Shown: positions 53,565 through 62,483, numbered from the stretch's first letter. The stretch is DNA of 64,000 nt from Pseudomonas siliginis (GCF_019145195.1 NZ_JAHSTW010000007.1:248001-312000), one strand, 5' to 3'. A program made the numbers and translations. The notes: a model not told the origin generated them from the letters alone.

Positions 53565-53638
53565 TATACAAATCATTTGACTTGTACATCCATCGATCTA
53601 TGCTGAGGAAAAGTTGTACAGCGATAACTCTCTGTACA
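53565..53638 (+). promoter_or_regulatory. Operator-promoter of the photolyase/furan-fatty-acid operon (two PplR1-type repeats)
   Basis: Two direct repeats each match T(G/A)TACA-N12-TGTA(C/T)A exactly: TATACA 53565-53570 with TGTACA 53583-53588, and TGTACA 53615-53620 with TGTACA 53633-53638. The promoter TTGACT (53577-53582) and TATGCT (53599-53604), spacer 16, lies across the first repeat; the second lies just downstream of the expected start site. A repressor on both would block initiation and early elongation. Confidence 0.85.
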
Positions 53639-53658
53639 GGTATAGATACGAGGTGCCC

Positions 53659-54621
53659 ATGTCTACTGCTTCCCTGTCCAAGCCGAAGATCGCCATCAGC
53701 GCCTGCCTGTTGGGCGAAGAAGTGCGCTACAACGGTGGGCACAAGGAATCGCGGCTGTGCAGCCGTACCCTCACCGAATATTTCGACTTCGTCCCGCTGT
53801 GCCCGGAAGTCGCCATCGGCATGGGCATTCCCCGTGAGCCGATCCGGCTGGTCGGCGACCCTGAACAACCCGAGGCCGTCGGCACCGTCGACCGCACCAT
53901 CAACGTCACCAGGCCGCTGGCCGAGTACGGCGAGAAAATGGCCGCCGAGTTGCAGGACCTGTCCGGCTACATCTTCATGCAGCAGTCGCCCTCCTGCGGG
54001 CTGGAACGGGTCAAGGTCTATCACGACAACGGCGCGCCAGTGAACGGTGGCGGACGCGGGATCTATGCGCAGGCATTCTGTGCACAGCATCCGGATCTGC
54101 CGGTGGAAGAAGCCGGGCGCCTCAACGATCCGGTGCTGCGGGAAAACTTCATCACCCGCGTCCTGGCCTACAGCGCCTGGCAGCAAGTGCTCGCCGAGGG
54201 CCTGAGCCGCCGCGCCCTTACCGAGTTCCATTCGCGCTACAAGTACCTGCTGATGGCGCACAACCCGCTGCAATACAAAAACCTCGGCAAGATGCTCGGC
54301 AACATGGCCGACAGCGATCCCGCCGAACTCGGCCCGCGCTATTTCAGCGAGCTGATGGCCGCGCTGAAGAAATGCGCCACTCGCGGCACCCACTGCAACG
54401 TGCTGCTGCACCTCAGCGGTTATTTGAAACAATCGCTGAGCGCCGAAGACAAACAGGAAATGCAGCAGATCATCGGCCAGTACCGCCAGGGCATCGTGCC
54501 GCTGGTGGTGCCGTTGACGCTGCTCAAACACCATTTTCGACTCCATCCGGACCCGTACATCGCGCAGCAGGTTTACCTGCAGCCGCATCCGGAAAACCTC
54601 AGTCTGCGAAACGCGATCTAA
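53659..54621 (+). CDS. DUF523 and DUF1722 fusion protein (YbgA-like)
   Basis: A 320-residue protein with DUF523 (about 8-150; ISACLLGEEVRYNGGHK and QSPSCGL carry Cys residues) fused to DUF1722 (about 190-310). The DUF523 part has been suggested to bind a metal or Fe-S cluster. The same fusion sits beside photolyase genes in many proteobacteria. GAGGTG precedes the ATG at 53659. First gene of the light operon; one-base overlap with the next (TAATG). Confidence 0.85.
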   Translation: MSTASLSKPKIAISACLLGEEVRYNGGHKESRLCSRTLTEYFDFVPLCPEVAIGMGIPREPIRLVGDPEQPEAVGTVDRTINVTRPLAEYGEKMAAELQDLSGYIFMQQSPSCGLERVKVYHDNGAPVNGGGRGIYAQAFCAQHPDLPVEEAGRLNDPVLRENFITRVLAYSAWQQVLAEGLSRRALTEFHSRYKYLLMAHNPLQYKNLGKMLGNMADSDPAELGPRYFSELMAALKKCATRGTHCNVLLHLSGYLKQSLSAEDKQEMQQIIGQYRQGIVPLVVPLTLLKHHFRLHPDPYIAQQVYLQPHPENLSLRNAI

Positions 54622-55562
54622 TGAACGATAAAACCGACAGCAGCGCCCGGGAAGACCTCGGCGCCGACTTCAAGAAAGCCCTCGACGAGGGCTGGTTGCC
54701 GATTCGCGAAGTCGCGCGGCAGACCGGCGTCAACGCCATCACCCTGCGCGCGTGGGAACGTCGCTACGGGCTGGTGGTGCCACAGCGCACGCCCAAGGGC
54801 CATCGGCTGTATAGCGCTGAACATGTGCAGCGAATCATGGCCATCCTTACCTGGCTCAACCGTGGCGTTGCGGTCAGTCAGGTCAAGCCTCTGCTCGACG
54901 CGCCGCAGGCCTTCACGGAAACCGTGGAAAACGATTGGCAGCGTCTGCATCAGACGTTGCTGTCGGCGGTCACCGCGCTCAATGAGCGGGCGCTGGATGA
55001 CAGCGTCAATCAGGCCATCGCCTTGTATCCGCCACGGACGTTGTGTGAGCAATTGCTGATGCCGCTGCTGGCCGAGCTCGAACAGCGCTGGCAGGGCCAG
55101 TTCGGCACACAGATGGAACGGACGTTTTTCTTTTCCTGGTTGCGCAGCAAATTCGGTGCACGCATCTACCATAACAACCGCCAGCTGCATTCGGCGCCGC
55201 TGTTGTTGATCAATCATTCCGACCTGCCGCTGGAGCCGCATCTGTGGCTGTGCGCATGGCTGATCAGCAGTGCCGATTGCCCGGTGCAAGTGTTCGACTG
55301 GCCACTGCCCGCCGGTGAACTGGCGCTGACCGTCGAGCATCTGCAAGCCCGTGGCGTGCTGCTGTATTCGAGCAAAGCCATGCAACTGGCGCAGTTGCCA
55401 AAGCTGTTGGCGAACGTCAATTGCCCGACCGTGATTGCCGGCCCCGCGGTGCACATCCACCACGACGAGTTGTCCGCACGCAGCGCCCAGACTGCCGGTC
55501 TGTTCCTGGCTGAAGATCCGCTTGCCGCACACCAGGCGCTGCTCGAGCGCGGATTGATTTGA
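54621..55562 (+). CDS. pplR1: MerR family regulator of the LitR/PplR1 type
   Basis: A 313-residue regulator with a MerR winged helix (about 26-95; REVARQTGVNAITLRAWERRYG) and a C-terminal domain that follows the cobalamin-binding fold. The CarH light-sensing motif W-x9-EH is altered: Trp157 to Glu166, Arg167 replaces the key His, while a His (207) survives in LEPHLW. This fits class II LitR (PplR) proteins, which do not need B12 in P. putida and work with LOV proteins. The operator upstream of its own operon supports autoregulation. No LOV gene is in the window. Confidence 0.87.
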   Translation: MNDKTDSSAREDLGADFKKALDEGWLPIREVARQTGVNAITLRAWERRYGLVVPQRTPKGHRLYSAEHVQRIMAILTWLNRGVAVSQVKPLLDAPQAFTETVENDWQRLHQTLLSAVTALNERALDDSVNQAIALYPPRTLCEQLLMPLLAELEQRWQGQFGTQMERTFFFSWLRSKFGARIYHNNRQLHSAPLLLINHSDLPLEPHLWLCAWLISSADCPVQVFDWPLPAGELALTVEHLQARGVLLYSSKAMQLAQLPKLLANVNCPTVIAGPAVHIHHDELSARSAQTAGLFLAEDPLAAHQALLERGLI

Positions 55563-55578
55563 TGATGGGTTTAATCAC

Positions 55579-57024
55579 ATGCAACTGATCTGGCTGCGCA
55601 GCGACTTGCGCCAACATGACAACACTGCCCTCGCGGCCGCCGCAGCGCGCGGCCCGACCGTGGCGGTGTATCTGTTGAGTCCGCAGCAATGGCTGGAGCA
55701 CGACGATGCGCCGTGCAAAGTGGATTTCTGGCTGCGCAATTTGCGCGAACTGAGCCAGAGCCTCGGCGCGCTGAACATCCCGTTGTTGATTCGCAGCGCA
55801 CCGCACTGGGATCAGGCACCGGCAGAACTGCTCAAGCTGTGCCGGCAATTGAAGATCGAGGCGGTGCACGTCAACGAGGAATACGGCGTTCACGAAAGCC
55901 GCCGCGATGAAGCCGTGGCCGAAACGTTGCGAGCCGAGGGCATCGAATTCCACAGCTATCTGGATCAATTGCTGTTCAAACCCGGCACGATCCTGACCAA
56001 GACCGGCACCTATTTCCAGGTGTTCAGTCAGTTCCGCAAGGTCTGCTACGAACGCCTGCACCGCTCGATGCCGGCATTGATCAAAGCACCGGGCAAACAG
56101 GCCGCGCTGGATATCGAAAGTGACGCAATTCCCGAGGCGGTCAAAGGCTTCGCCACGCCAAGCGAATCCCTGCGCGCCTTGTGGCCGGCCGGCGAGCAAG
56201 AAGCGCGGCGCCGCCTCGACACCTTCACCGACGCGCAGATCGACTACTACCGCAGCGAACGCGACTTCCCGGCCAAACCCGGCACCAGCCAATTGTCGGC
56301 GTACCTCGCCGCCGGGGTGATCTCGCCACGCCAGTGCCTGCACGCTGCACTGCAAAGCAATCAGGGCGAGTTCGAAAGCGGCAAGGTCGGCGCGGTGACC
56401 TGGATCAACGAGCTGCTGTGGCGCGAGTTCTATAAACACATTCTGGTCGGCTATCCACGCGTCTCCCGGCATCGCGCCTTCCGCCCGGAAACCGAGGCGC
56501 TGGCCTGGCGCGATGCGCCGGAAGAACTCAAGGCCTGGCAGGAGGCACGCACCGGGCTGCCGATCATCGACGCGGCGATGCGCCAATTGCTCGAAACCGG
56601 CTGGATGCACAATCGCCTGCGCATGGTCGTGGCGATGTTCCTGACCAAAAACCTGCTGATCGACTGGCGCGAGGGCGAACGCTTTTTCATGCGCCACCTG
56701 ATCGACGGCGACCTGGCGGCCAACAACGGTGGCTGGCAGTGGAGCTCATCGACCGGCACCGACTCGGCGCCCTACTTCCGTATTTTCAACCCGCTGAGCC
56801 AGTCGGAAAAATTCGATGCCGAAGGCGTGTTCATCAAGCACTGGTTGCCGGAACTGGCCGGGCTCAACAAGAAGGAAGTGCACAATCCGGCGGCAGCCGG
56901 AGGGCTGTTCGGCGTGGCCGGTTATCCGGCGCCGATCGTCAATCTCAGCACTTCACGCGAGCGTGCGCTGACGGCGTTCAAGAACCTGCCGTCGCGCCAG
57001 CCTGTGGGCGGCAGCGATGAGTGA
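55579..57024 (+). CDS. phrB: Deoxyribodipyrimidine photolyase (class I CPD)
   Basis: A 481-residue light-driven enzyme that repairs cyclobutane pyrimidine dimers. The antenna domain begins LIWLRSDLRQHDN; the FAD domain carries TSQLSAYLAAGVISPRQ, WRDAPEEL...GLPIIDAAMRQLLETGWMHNR and NNGGWQWSSSTGTDSAPYFR. The C-terminus is slightly longer than in E. coli. It overlaps the next gene by 8 bases. Confidence 0.96.
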   Translation: MQLIWLRSDLRQHDNTALAAAAARGPTVAVYLLSPQQWLEHDDAPCKVDFWLRNLRELSQSLGALNIPLLIRSAPHWDQAPAELLKLCRQLKIEAVHVNEEYGVHESRRDEAVAETLRAEGIEFHSYLDQLLFKPGTILTKTGTYFQVFSQFRKVCYERLHRSMPALIKAPGKQAALDIESDAIPEAVKGFATPSESLRALWPAGEQEARRRLDTFTDAQIDYYRSERDFPAKPGTSQLSAYLAAGVISPRQCLHAALQSNQGEFESGKVGAVTWINELLWREFYKHILVGYPRVSRHRAFRPETEALAWRDAPEELKAWQEARTGLPIIDAAMRQLLETGWMHNRLRMVVAMFLTKNLLIDWREGERFFMRHLIDGDLAANNGGWQWSSSTGTDSAPYFRIFNPLSQSEKFDAEGVFIKHWLPELAGLNKKEVHNPAAAGGLFGVAGYPAPIVNLSTSRERALTAFKNLPSRQPVGGSDE

Positions 57025-57439
57025 ATTCCTGCGCAGCTTCGCCCGCGAGTTTTGCGGGTTGAACAGAGACAACCTGTATCGCCTCGGCGAGCTGTACAGC
57101 GACGACATTCATTTCACCGATCCGCTGCACGAAGTTCAGGGCCTGGCGCAACTGCAGGATTACTTCAGCGAGCTGTACGCCAACGTCAGCGATCTGCGTT
57201 TCGATTTTCATGGTTTCGACCAGATCCGCGAAGGTGAGGGTTACCTGCGCTGGGTCATGAGTTATCGCCATCCGCGTCTGGCCAACGGGCGGGAAATCAG
57301 AGTAGGTGGCTGTTCGCACCTGCTCTGGCGCGACAAGGTTTATCGCCATCGGGATTATTTCGATGCCGGGGCGCTGCTGTATGAACACTTGCCAATATTG
57401 GGCCGGGTGATTGCCTGGCTGAAAAGGAGAATGGGATGA
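57017..57439 (+). CDS. NTF2/SnoaL-like protein
   Basis: A 140-residue protein with the NTF2-like cone fold (LYRLGELYSDDIHFTDPLHE; a wide pocket lined by aromatic residues). Members of this group travel with photolyase, SDR and DUF1365 genes. A role in holding a lipid-derived intermediate is possible but unknown. Overlaps neighbours on both sides (8 and 4 bases). Confidence 0.85.
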   Translation: MSEFLRSFAREFCGLNRDNLYRLGELYSDDIHFTDPLHEVQGLAQLQDYFSELYANVSDLRFDFHGFDQIREGEGYLRWVMSYRHPRLANGREIRVGGCSHLLWRDKVYRHRDYFDAGALLYEHLPILGRVIAWLKRRMG

Positions 57440-58218
57440 GTCGTACACCTCCACGGCGGTATTGGTTGACCGGCGCCAGCAGTGGCATCGGTGCAGCCTT
57501 GTGTGAGGACATTCTGAAAAGCGGCGCACACCTGGCGGTCAGCTCGCGCTCGGCCGCGCCGCTCAAGGTTTTGTCCCAGCGCTACCCGGGCCAGGTGCTG
57601 GTGGTGCCCGGCGATCTGACCAACAGTCAGACCGTGCGCGAAATCGGTGAGCAGATCACCGAGGCCTGGGGTTCGCTGGACAGCGTGATTCTCAACGCCG
57701 GCACCTGTGAATATGTCGACGCGCGCCAGTTCGACTCGTCGATCATCGAGCACGTAGTGCGCACCAATCTGCTCGCCAGCAGCTATTGCATCGAAGCCGC
57801 CCTGCCGCTGTTGCGCAAAGGCACCGCGCCGCACCTGGTCGGCATGGCCAGCTCGGTAACTTACCTGCCGCTGCCACGGGCCGAAGCCTACGGCGCATCG
57901 AAGGCCGGGCTGCGTTACCTGTTCGAGTCGCTGCGCATCGATCTGGCGGATGAAGGCATTGAAGTCACCATCATCAGCCCGGGTTTTGTCGAAACGCCGC
58001 TGACCGAAAGGAACGATTTCCCGATGCCGCTGAGCTGGCCTGCGGATAAAGCGGCGCGGCACATCTTCGCCAAACTCAAGGACCGTCCGCTGGAAATTGC
58101 CTTTCCGGGACTGTTCATGGCCGCGCTGTGGCCGCTGTCGAAACTGCCCGCCCGCGCGCAATTGGCGATCGGCAAACGCATGGTGCGCAAGAACCCACCG
58201 CAGCGGGACCCGATATGA
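57436..58218 (+). CDS. Short-chain dehydrogenase/reductase
   Basis: A 260-residue SDR. The dinucleotide loop is TGASSGIGAAL, NAG follows (LNAGTC), and the catalytic Ser-Tyr-Lys is in ASSVTYLP...YGASKAG. The substrate is unknown; in this context a hydrophobic aldehyde or ketone is likely. 4-base overlaps on both sides. Confidence 0.92.
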   Translation: MSRTPPRRYWLTGASSGIGAALCEDILKSGAHLAVSSRSAAPLKVLSQRYPGQVLVVPGDLTNSQTVREIGEQITEAWGSLDSVILNAGTCEYVDARQFDSSIIEHVVRTNLLASSYCIEAALPLLRKGTAPHLVGMASSVTYLPLPRAEAYGASKAGLRYLFESLRIDLADEGIEVTIISPGFVETPLTERNDFPMPLSWPADKAARHIFAKLKDRPLEIAFPGLFMAALWPLSKLPARAQLAIGKRMVRKNPPQRDPI

Positions 58219-59462
58219 AAATCGCCGTAATTGGCAGCGGTATCGCCGGGCTCACCTGCGCCTACCTGCTGAACCGCCGCCACGACATCACCGTGTTCGA
58301 AGCGAGTGACTGGGTCGGCGGCCATACCCACACCGTACCGGTCAGCGTGGCCGGGCAATCGTTCGCCATCGATACCGGTTTCATCGTGTTCAACGACTGG
58401 ACCTACCCGAACTTCATTCGCTTGCTCAACCAGCTCGGCGTGGCGTTCAAGCCGACCGAAATGAGCTTTTCCGTAACCGACCCGGACACTGGCGTGGAGT
58501 ACAACGGCAACAACCTCAACAGCCTGTTCGCCCAGCGCAGCAATCTGTTGTCGCCGGGGTTCTGGGGCATGCTGCGCGACATTCTGCGCTTCAACAAAGA
58601 AGCCCAGCGCGACCTGATCGAACTGCGCATCGCCGCCGATACCACGCTCGATGATTACCTCAAGGCCGGCGGCTACGGCGAGCGCTTCATCCTGCACTAC
58701 ATCGTGCCGATGGGCGCGGCGATCTGGTCGATGCCAATGGCGGAAATGCTCAATTTCCCGCTGCAATTCTTCCTGCGTTTTTTCAAGAATCATGGCCTGT
58801 TGTCGGTCAGTGATCGGCCGCAGTGGCAGGTCATCGAAGGCGGTTCCAGTGCGTATATCGCGCCGCTGACCGCTTCGTTCAGCGACAGGATTCGCCTGAA
58901 CTGCCCGGTCAGCCGCGTCGAGCGCAACCAGCACGGCGTAGTTATCCACAGCCCGGCCGGCCTCGAACATTTCGACAAAGTGGTGTTCGCCTGTCACAGC
59001 GATCAGGCGCTGAACCTGCTGGCCAACCCGAGCGACGCCGAGCGCTCGATTCTCGGCGCCCTGCTCTACGCAGACAACGATGTCGTGCTGCACACCGACA
59101 CGCGCCTGCTGCCGACGCGCAAACTGGCCTGGGCCAGCTGGAATTATCGCCTTGGCGGCGCCGGCCATACGCGCGCGGCGGTCACCTACAACATGAACAT
59201 CCTGCAGGGCATCGAAAGCGACACTACGTTCTGCGTCAGCCTCAACCAGACCGCCGGCATCAGCCCGGACAAGGTACTGGCCCGCTACACCTACGCTCAC
59301 CCGCAATACACCTTGGCCGCCGCAGCCGCGCAAAACCGATGGGGCGAACTCGATGGCGAGCAGCACACACATTATTGCGGCGCCTACTGGGCCAACGGCT
59401 TTCATGAAGACGGCGTGGTCAGCGGTTTGCGCGTGGCCGCTGCGTTCGGTGAAACCCTGTGA
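58215..59462 (+). CDS. FAD-dependent amine-oxidase-like protein (furan-fatty-acid UfaO/UfaD candidate)
   Basis: A 415-residue flavoprotein with VIGSGIAGLTCAYLL and a GGHTHTV loop. The family also includes carotenoid and fatty-acyl desaturases. In Rhodobacter the furan-fatty-acid pathway uses flavin-type dehydrogenases of this kind downstream of a methyltransferase. Here it sits two genes before such a methyltransferase, so a role in acyl-chain dehydrogenation is inferred. Start ATG 58215 overlaps the SDR stop. Confidence 0.83.
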   Translation: MKIAVIGSGIAGLTCAYLLNRRHDITVFEASDWVGGHTHTVPVSVAGQSFAIDTGFIVFNDWTYPNFIRLLNQLGVAFKPTEMSFSVTDPDTGVEYNGNNLNSLFAQRSNLLSPGFWGMLRDILRFNKEAQRDLIELRIAADTTLDDYLKAGGYGERFILHYIVPMGAAIWSMPMAEMLNFPLQFFLRFFKNHGLLSVSDRPQWQVIEGGSSAYIAPLTASFSDRIRLNCPVSRVERNQHGVVIHSPAGLEHFDKVVFACHSDQALNLLANPSDAERSILGALLYADNDVVLHTDTRLLPTRKLAWASWNYRLGGAGHTRAAVTYNMNILQGIESDTTFCVSLNQTAGISPDKVLARYTYAHPQYTLAAAAAQNRWGELDGEQHTHYCGAYWANGFHEDGVVSGLRVAAAFGETL

Positions 59463-60274
59463 ACAGCGCACTGTATAGCGGCGTGATTGGCCACCGACGT
59501 TTTGCGCCGCGCCGCCACGAATTCCGCTACCGCATTGGCCTGCTCTATCTCGACCTGAGCGAACAAGACGCCGTGCTGGCCTTGTCGCCACTGGCGGGGC
59601 GCAGCCGCTTTGCGCCGTTCTCGTTTCGCGAAACCGATTACCTGAAAGCCTTCACCGGCAAGGGCATGCGCCTGATTGACGCGGTGCGCCAGCAGGTCGG
59701 TGCAGCCATCGGTCATGAGCCGCAAGGCGCGGTGTGCCTGCTGACTCAGCCGCGCAGTTGGGGGCTGTCGTTCAATCCAGTGAGTTTCTTCTATTGCCAT
59801 GAAGCCGACGGGCAACTGGCGGCGATCGTTTGTGAAGTGACCAACACGCCGTGGCGCGAGCGTTTTCATTACGTGTTGCCGGCGCAGACGCCGACCAGTC
59901 TGGTGGATTTCCACCAACATTTTGCTGTAGCCAAGGCGTTTCACGTCTCGCCGTTTCTGCCCCGTGACCTCGAATACCGCATGAGCTTCAGCCCGGCCGC
60001 GCAAAGCCTGGGTGTGCACATGGCCGATTGGCAGGGCAGCGAGAAACTGTTCGACGCCACACTGAATCTGCGCCGCGAACCGCTCGATCGTCGCAGCCTG
60101 CATCGCTATCTGCGGCGCTTCCCATGGATGACCGCAAAAACCGCTCTGGCGATTTATTGGCAAGCACTGCGACTGCTGCTCAAGCGCGCGCCGATCTTCC
60201 CTCACCAGGCTGCCGACGGCAGCTTTAAAACCGCCACTGTGCCTCCGAAGGAGCCGCACCATGAAATCCTCTAG
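59459..60274 (+). CDS. DUF1365 family protein
   Basis: A 271-residue protein with the DUF1365 pattern (SGVIGHRRFAPRRHEFRYRIGLLYLDL, then LTQPRSWGLSFNPVSFFYCHE and PWRERFHYVLP). It has no clear membrane helix or known active site. The GTG start overlaps the preceding stop by 4 bases. It nearly always accompanies the FAD protein and the Cfa-type methyltransferase. Overlaps the next gene by 14 bases. Confidence 0.88.
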   Translation: MNSALYSGVIGHRRFAPRRHEFRYRIGLLYLDLSEQDAVLALSPLAGRSRFAPFSFRETDYLKAFTGKGMRLIDAVRQQVGAAIGHEPQGAVCLLTQPRSWGLSFNPVSFFYCHEADGQLAAIVCEVTNTPWRERFHYVLPAQTPTSLVDFHQHFAVAKAFHVSPFLPRDLEYRMSFSPAAQSLGVHMADWQGSEKLFDATLNLRREPLDRRSLHRYLRRFPWMTAKTALAIYWQALRLLLKRAPIFPHQAADGSFKTATVPPKEPHHEIL

Positions 60275-61526
60275 CCTGCCGCTCGGTCGCTTCAGCACCA
60301 ACGGTTTGACCGGCTCGCTGCTGCGCCGTGGCGTGTTGCGCCAATTGGCCCAGCTCAAACACGGACAATTGATGGTCGTCGAGGATGGCGAACAAATGCT
60401 TTTCGGCACCCCGGGCAGTGCTCTGCTTGGTGAAGTCCATGTGCTCGATCCGGCCCTGTGGGGCATGGTCGCCAGCAGCGGCTCGATCGGCGCCGGCGAA
60501 GCATTCATCCACGGCTATTGGAGTTCGCCGGACCTGACTGCTGTGGTGCGCGTATTCGTCAGCAATCTCGATGTACTCGATGCCATGGAGGGTGGCCTGG
60601 CGCGTCTGGGCCGGCCCTTCGTGCAAGGCCTGCACTGGCTCAACCGCAACACGCGCAAGGGTTCGCAGAAAAACATCGCCGCGCACTACGACCTCGGCAA
60701 TGAACTGTTCGAACAGTTTCTCGACCCGACCATGATGTATTCCGCCGCCCAGTTCCTTTCGCCGAGCGACACCCTGGAACAGGCGCAACTGAACAAACTC
60801 GAGCGCATCTGCCAGAAACTCGCGCTCAAGCCCAGCGACCACCTGCTGGAAATCGGCACCGGCTGGGGCAGCATGGCGTTGTACGCGGCGCAGCATTACG
60901 GTTGCCGCGTGACCACCACGACGCTGTCGAAAGAGCAGTTCGCGTTCACTGCCAAACGCATCGAACAATTGGGCTTGCAGGACCGCGTCACCTTGCTGCT
61001 CAAGGATTACCGCGACCTGAGTGGCGAGTACGACAAACTGGTGTCGATCGAGATGATCGAAGCGGTCGGCCATCGGTTCCTGCCCACCTACTTCAAGCAA
61101 TGCGCGCAGTTGCTCAAGAGCAACGGCCTGATGCTGCTCCAGGCGATCACCATTCGCGAGCAACGCTACGAACAGGCCAAGCGCAGCGTCGACTTCATCC
61201 AGCGCTACATCTTCCCCGGCGGCGCCCTGCCCTCGGTACACAAGATGCTCGATGTGGTCGGCCGCGAAACCGACATGAACCTGCTGCACATGGAAGATTT
61301 CGGCCTGCATTACGCCAAGACACTGCGCCTGTGGCACGAGAACTTTCGCCTCGCCCATGGTCGTCTGAACGAATTGGGCTATGACGATTATTTCCTGCGT
61401 TTGTGGGAGTTTTACCTGTGCTATTGCGAGGGCGGGTTCCTCGAACGCACCATCGGCACCGCGCAACTGCTGCTGGCCAAACCGGCGGCGATGACCGCGC
61501 CGCTGCTCGGGCGCTTCGATGCGTGA
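60261..61526 (+). CDS. ufaM: Cyclopropane/furan-fatty-acid SAM methyltransferase (UfaM-like)
   Basis: A 421-residue Cfa-family enzyme. The SAM loop is LLEIGTGWGSMALYAA, the phospholipid-active residues are in HYDLGNELFEQFLDPTMMYSAAQF, and IEAVGHRF and the YIFPGGALPS segment are typical. Members either cyclopropanate or methylate unsaturated acyl chains; the operon content points to the methyl-transfer (UfaM) type, the first step to furan fatty acids. UfaM is light-induced in P. putida. Confidence 0.85.
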   Translation: MKSSSLPLGRFSTNGLTGSLLRRGVLRQLAQLKHGQLMVVEDGEQMLFGTPGSALLGEVHVLDPALWGMVASSGSIGAGEAFIHGYWSSPDLTAVVRVFVSNLDVLDAMEGGLARLGRPFVQGLHWLNRNTRKGSQKNIAAHYDLGNELFEQFLDPTMMYSAAQFLSPSDTLEQAQLNKLERICQKLALKPSDHLLEIGTGWGSMALYAAQHYGCRVTTTTLSKEQFAFTAKRIEQLGLQDRVTLLLKDYRDLSGEYDKLVSIEMIEAVGHRFLPTYFKQCAQLLKSNGLMLLQAITIREQRYEQAKRSVDFIQRYIFPGGALPSVHKMLDVVGRETDMNLLHMEDFGLHYAKTLRLWHENFRLAHGRLNELGYDDYFLRLWEFYLCYCEGGFLERTIGTAQLLLAKPAAMTAPLLGRFDA

Positions 61527-62010
61527 GCGAATCGCCAATGCCGTGCTGTTTCAGCTCGGCTGGCTGGCCTGCGTACTTGGCGGCAACAGTTTATGGCTGT
61601 TGCTGGCGGTGGCGGCTCTGGTGATTCATCTGCGCTGGATCAGCAGTTGGGCGGCAGAAGGTCGTTTGATTCTGTGCGTGGTGATTGTCGGCACGGCGGT
61701 GGACAGCGTCTTGCGTTACCTCGACGTGTTCCGCTTTGCAGACGCTTCACCGCTGATTCCGCTGTGGCTGATGCTGCTGTGGGCGCTGCTCGCCACCACG
61801 TTGCGCCACTGCCTGGCCTGGAGCGCGCGGCCATGGTGGCTGGCCAGCGCACTTGGCGCGGTGGGCGGCGCATTGTCGTACTACGCTGGCGGACGGCTGG
61901 CCGGCGTGCAATTTCCCTATGGCGATATCCCCACGCTGATCTTGATCGGGCTGCTCTGGGCCGTGCTGTTTCCATTGTTGCACTTGATGGCGCGGCGTCT
62001 GGCGCCGTGA
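61519..62010 (+). CDS. DUF2878 family membrane protein
   Basis: A 163-residue integral membrane protein with about five helices and a short Arg-rich tail. It matches DUF2878, known only from this operon type. 8-base overlap with the methyltransferase. Often followed by a DUF3833 gene in other species; none is seen here. Confidence 0.85.
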   Translation: MRERIANAVLFQLGWLACVLGGNSLWLLLAVAALVIHLRWISSWAAEGRLILCVVIVGTAVDSVLRYLDVFRFADASPLIPLWLMLLWALLATTLRHCLAWSARPWWLASALGAVGGALSYYAGGRLAGVQFPYGDIPTLILIGLLWAVLFPLLHLMARRLAP

Positions 62011-62062
62011 GCGTCCGTCAGCGCTTTCACACCCACAGCGATCACTGCCTTACACTGCCACG

Positions 62063-62368
62063 ATGAAAACCATCCCCCACACCCAAATTGCCGAACCGGC
62101 GGTCACCTGCTCGACCTGTGCGGCGTGCTGCTGCCAGCTCGAAGTGATGCTGATCACCGACACCGGCGTGCCTGATCGCTTTATCGATACCGATGAATGG
62201 GGCGGTGAAGTGATGCTGCGTCTGGACGACGGCTGGTGCGCGGCGCTGGATCGCGACAGCATGATGTGCACGATCTATGAACGACGCCCGCTGATTTGCC
62301 GCGAGTTTGAAATGGGCGCGCCGGAGTGCATCGAAGAGCGCCGGGGTATTGCGACAGCCTACCGCTGA
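62063..62368 (+). CDS. YkgJ-type cysteine-cluster protein
   Basis: A 101-residue protein with CSTCAACCCQLE, then WCAALDRDSMMCTIYERRPLICREFEMG, the YkgJ family pattern of Cys residues that bind zinc or a cluster. Unknown function. It begins 52 bases after the DUF2878 gene and may be the last cistron. Confidence 0.87.
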   Translation: MKTIPHTQIAEPAVTCSTCAACCCQLEVMLITDTGVPDRFIDTDEWGGEVMLRLDDGWCAALDRDSMMCTIYERRPLICREFEMGAPECIEERRGIATAYR

Positions 62369-62390
62369 TTTGTTTGACGGCGCAGAAACA

Positions 62391-62483
62391 ACTGTGGGAG
62401 CGAGCCTGCTCGCGAAGGCGATGTGTCAGCCACCATTTGAATTGACTGACACTCAGCTTTCGCAAGCAGGCTCGCTCCCACGT
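62391..62483. repeat. REPIN, family 1 (longer spacer)
   Basis: A complete pair; the right arm has one change (GCAAGCAGG). Confidence 0.9.

Noticed and set aside
57095..57105. A TGTACA hexamer as an internal PplR1 site
   Set aside because: It lies within the NTF2-like coding sequence with no second half-site 12 bases away.
10258..62483. CRISPR array
   Set aside because: The repeats are single inverted pairs dispersed between genes, not regularly spaced direct repeats, and no cas gene is present.
32126..62483. REPINs as terminators of the adjacent genes
   Set aside because: They form strong hairpins but lack T-tracts. Genes that need a terminator have a separate, classical one.
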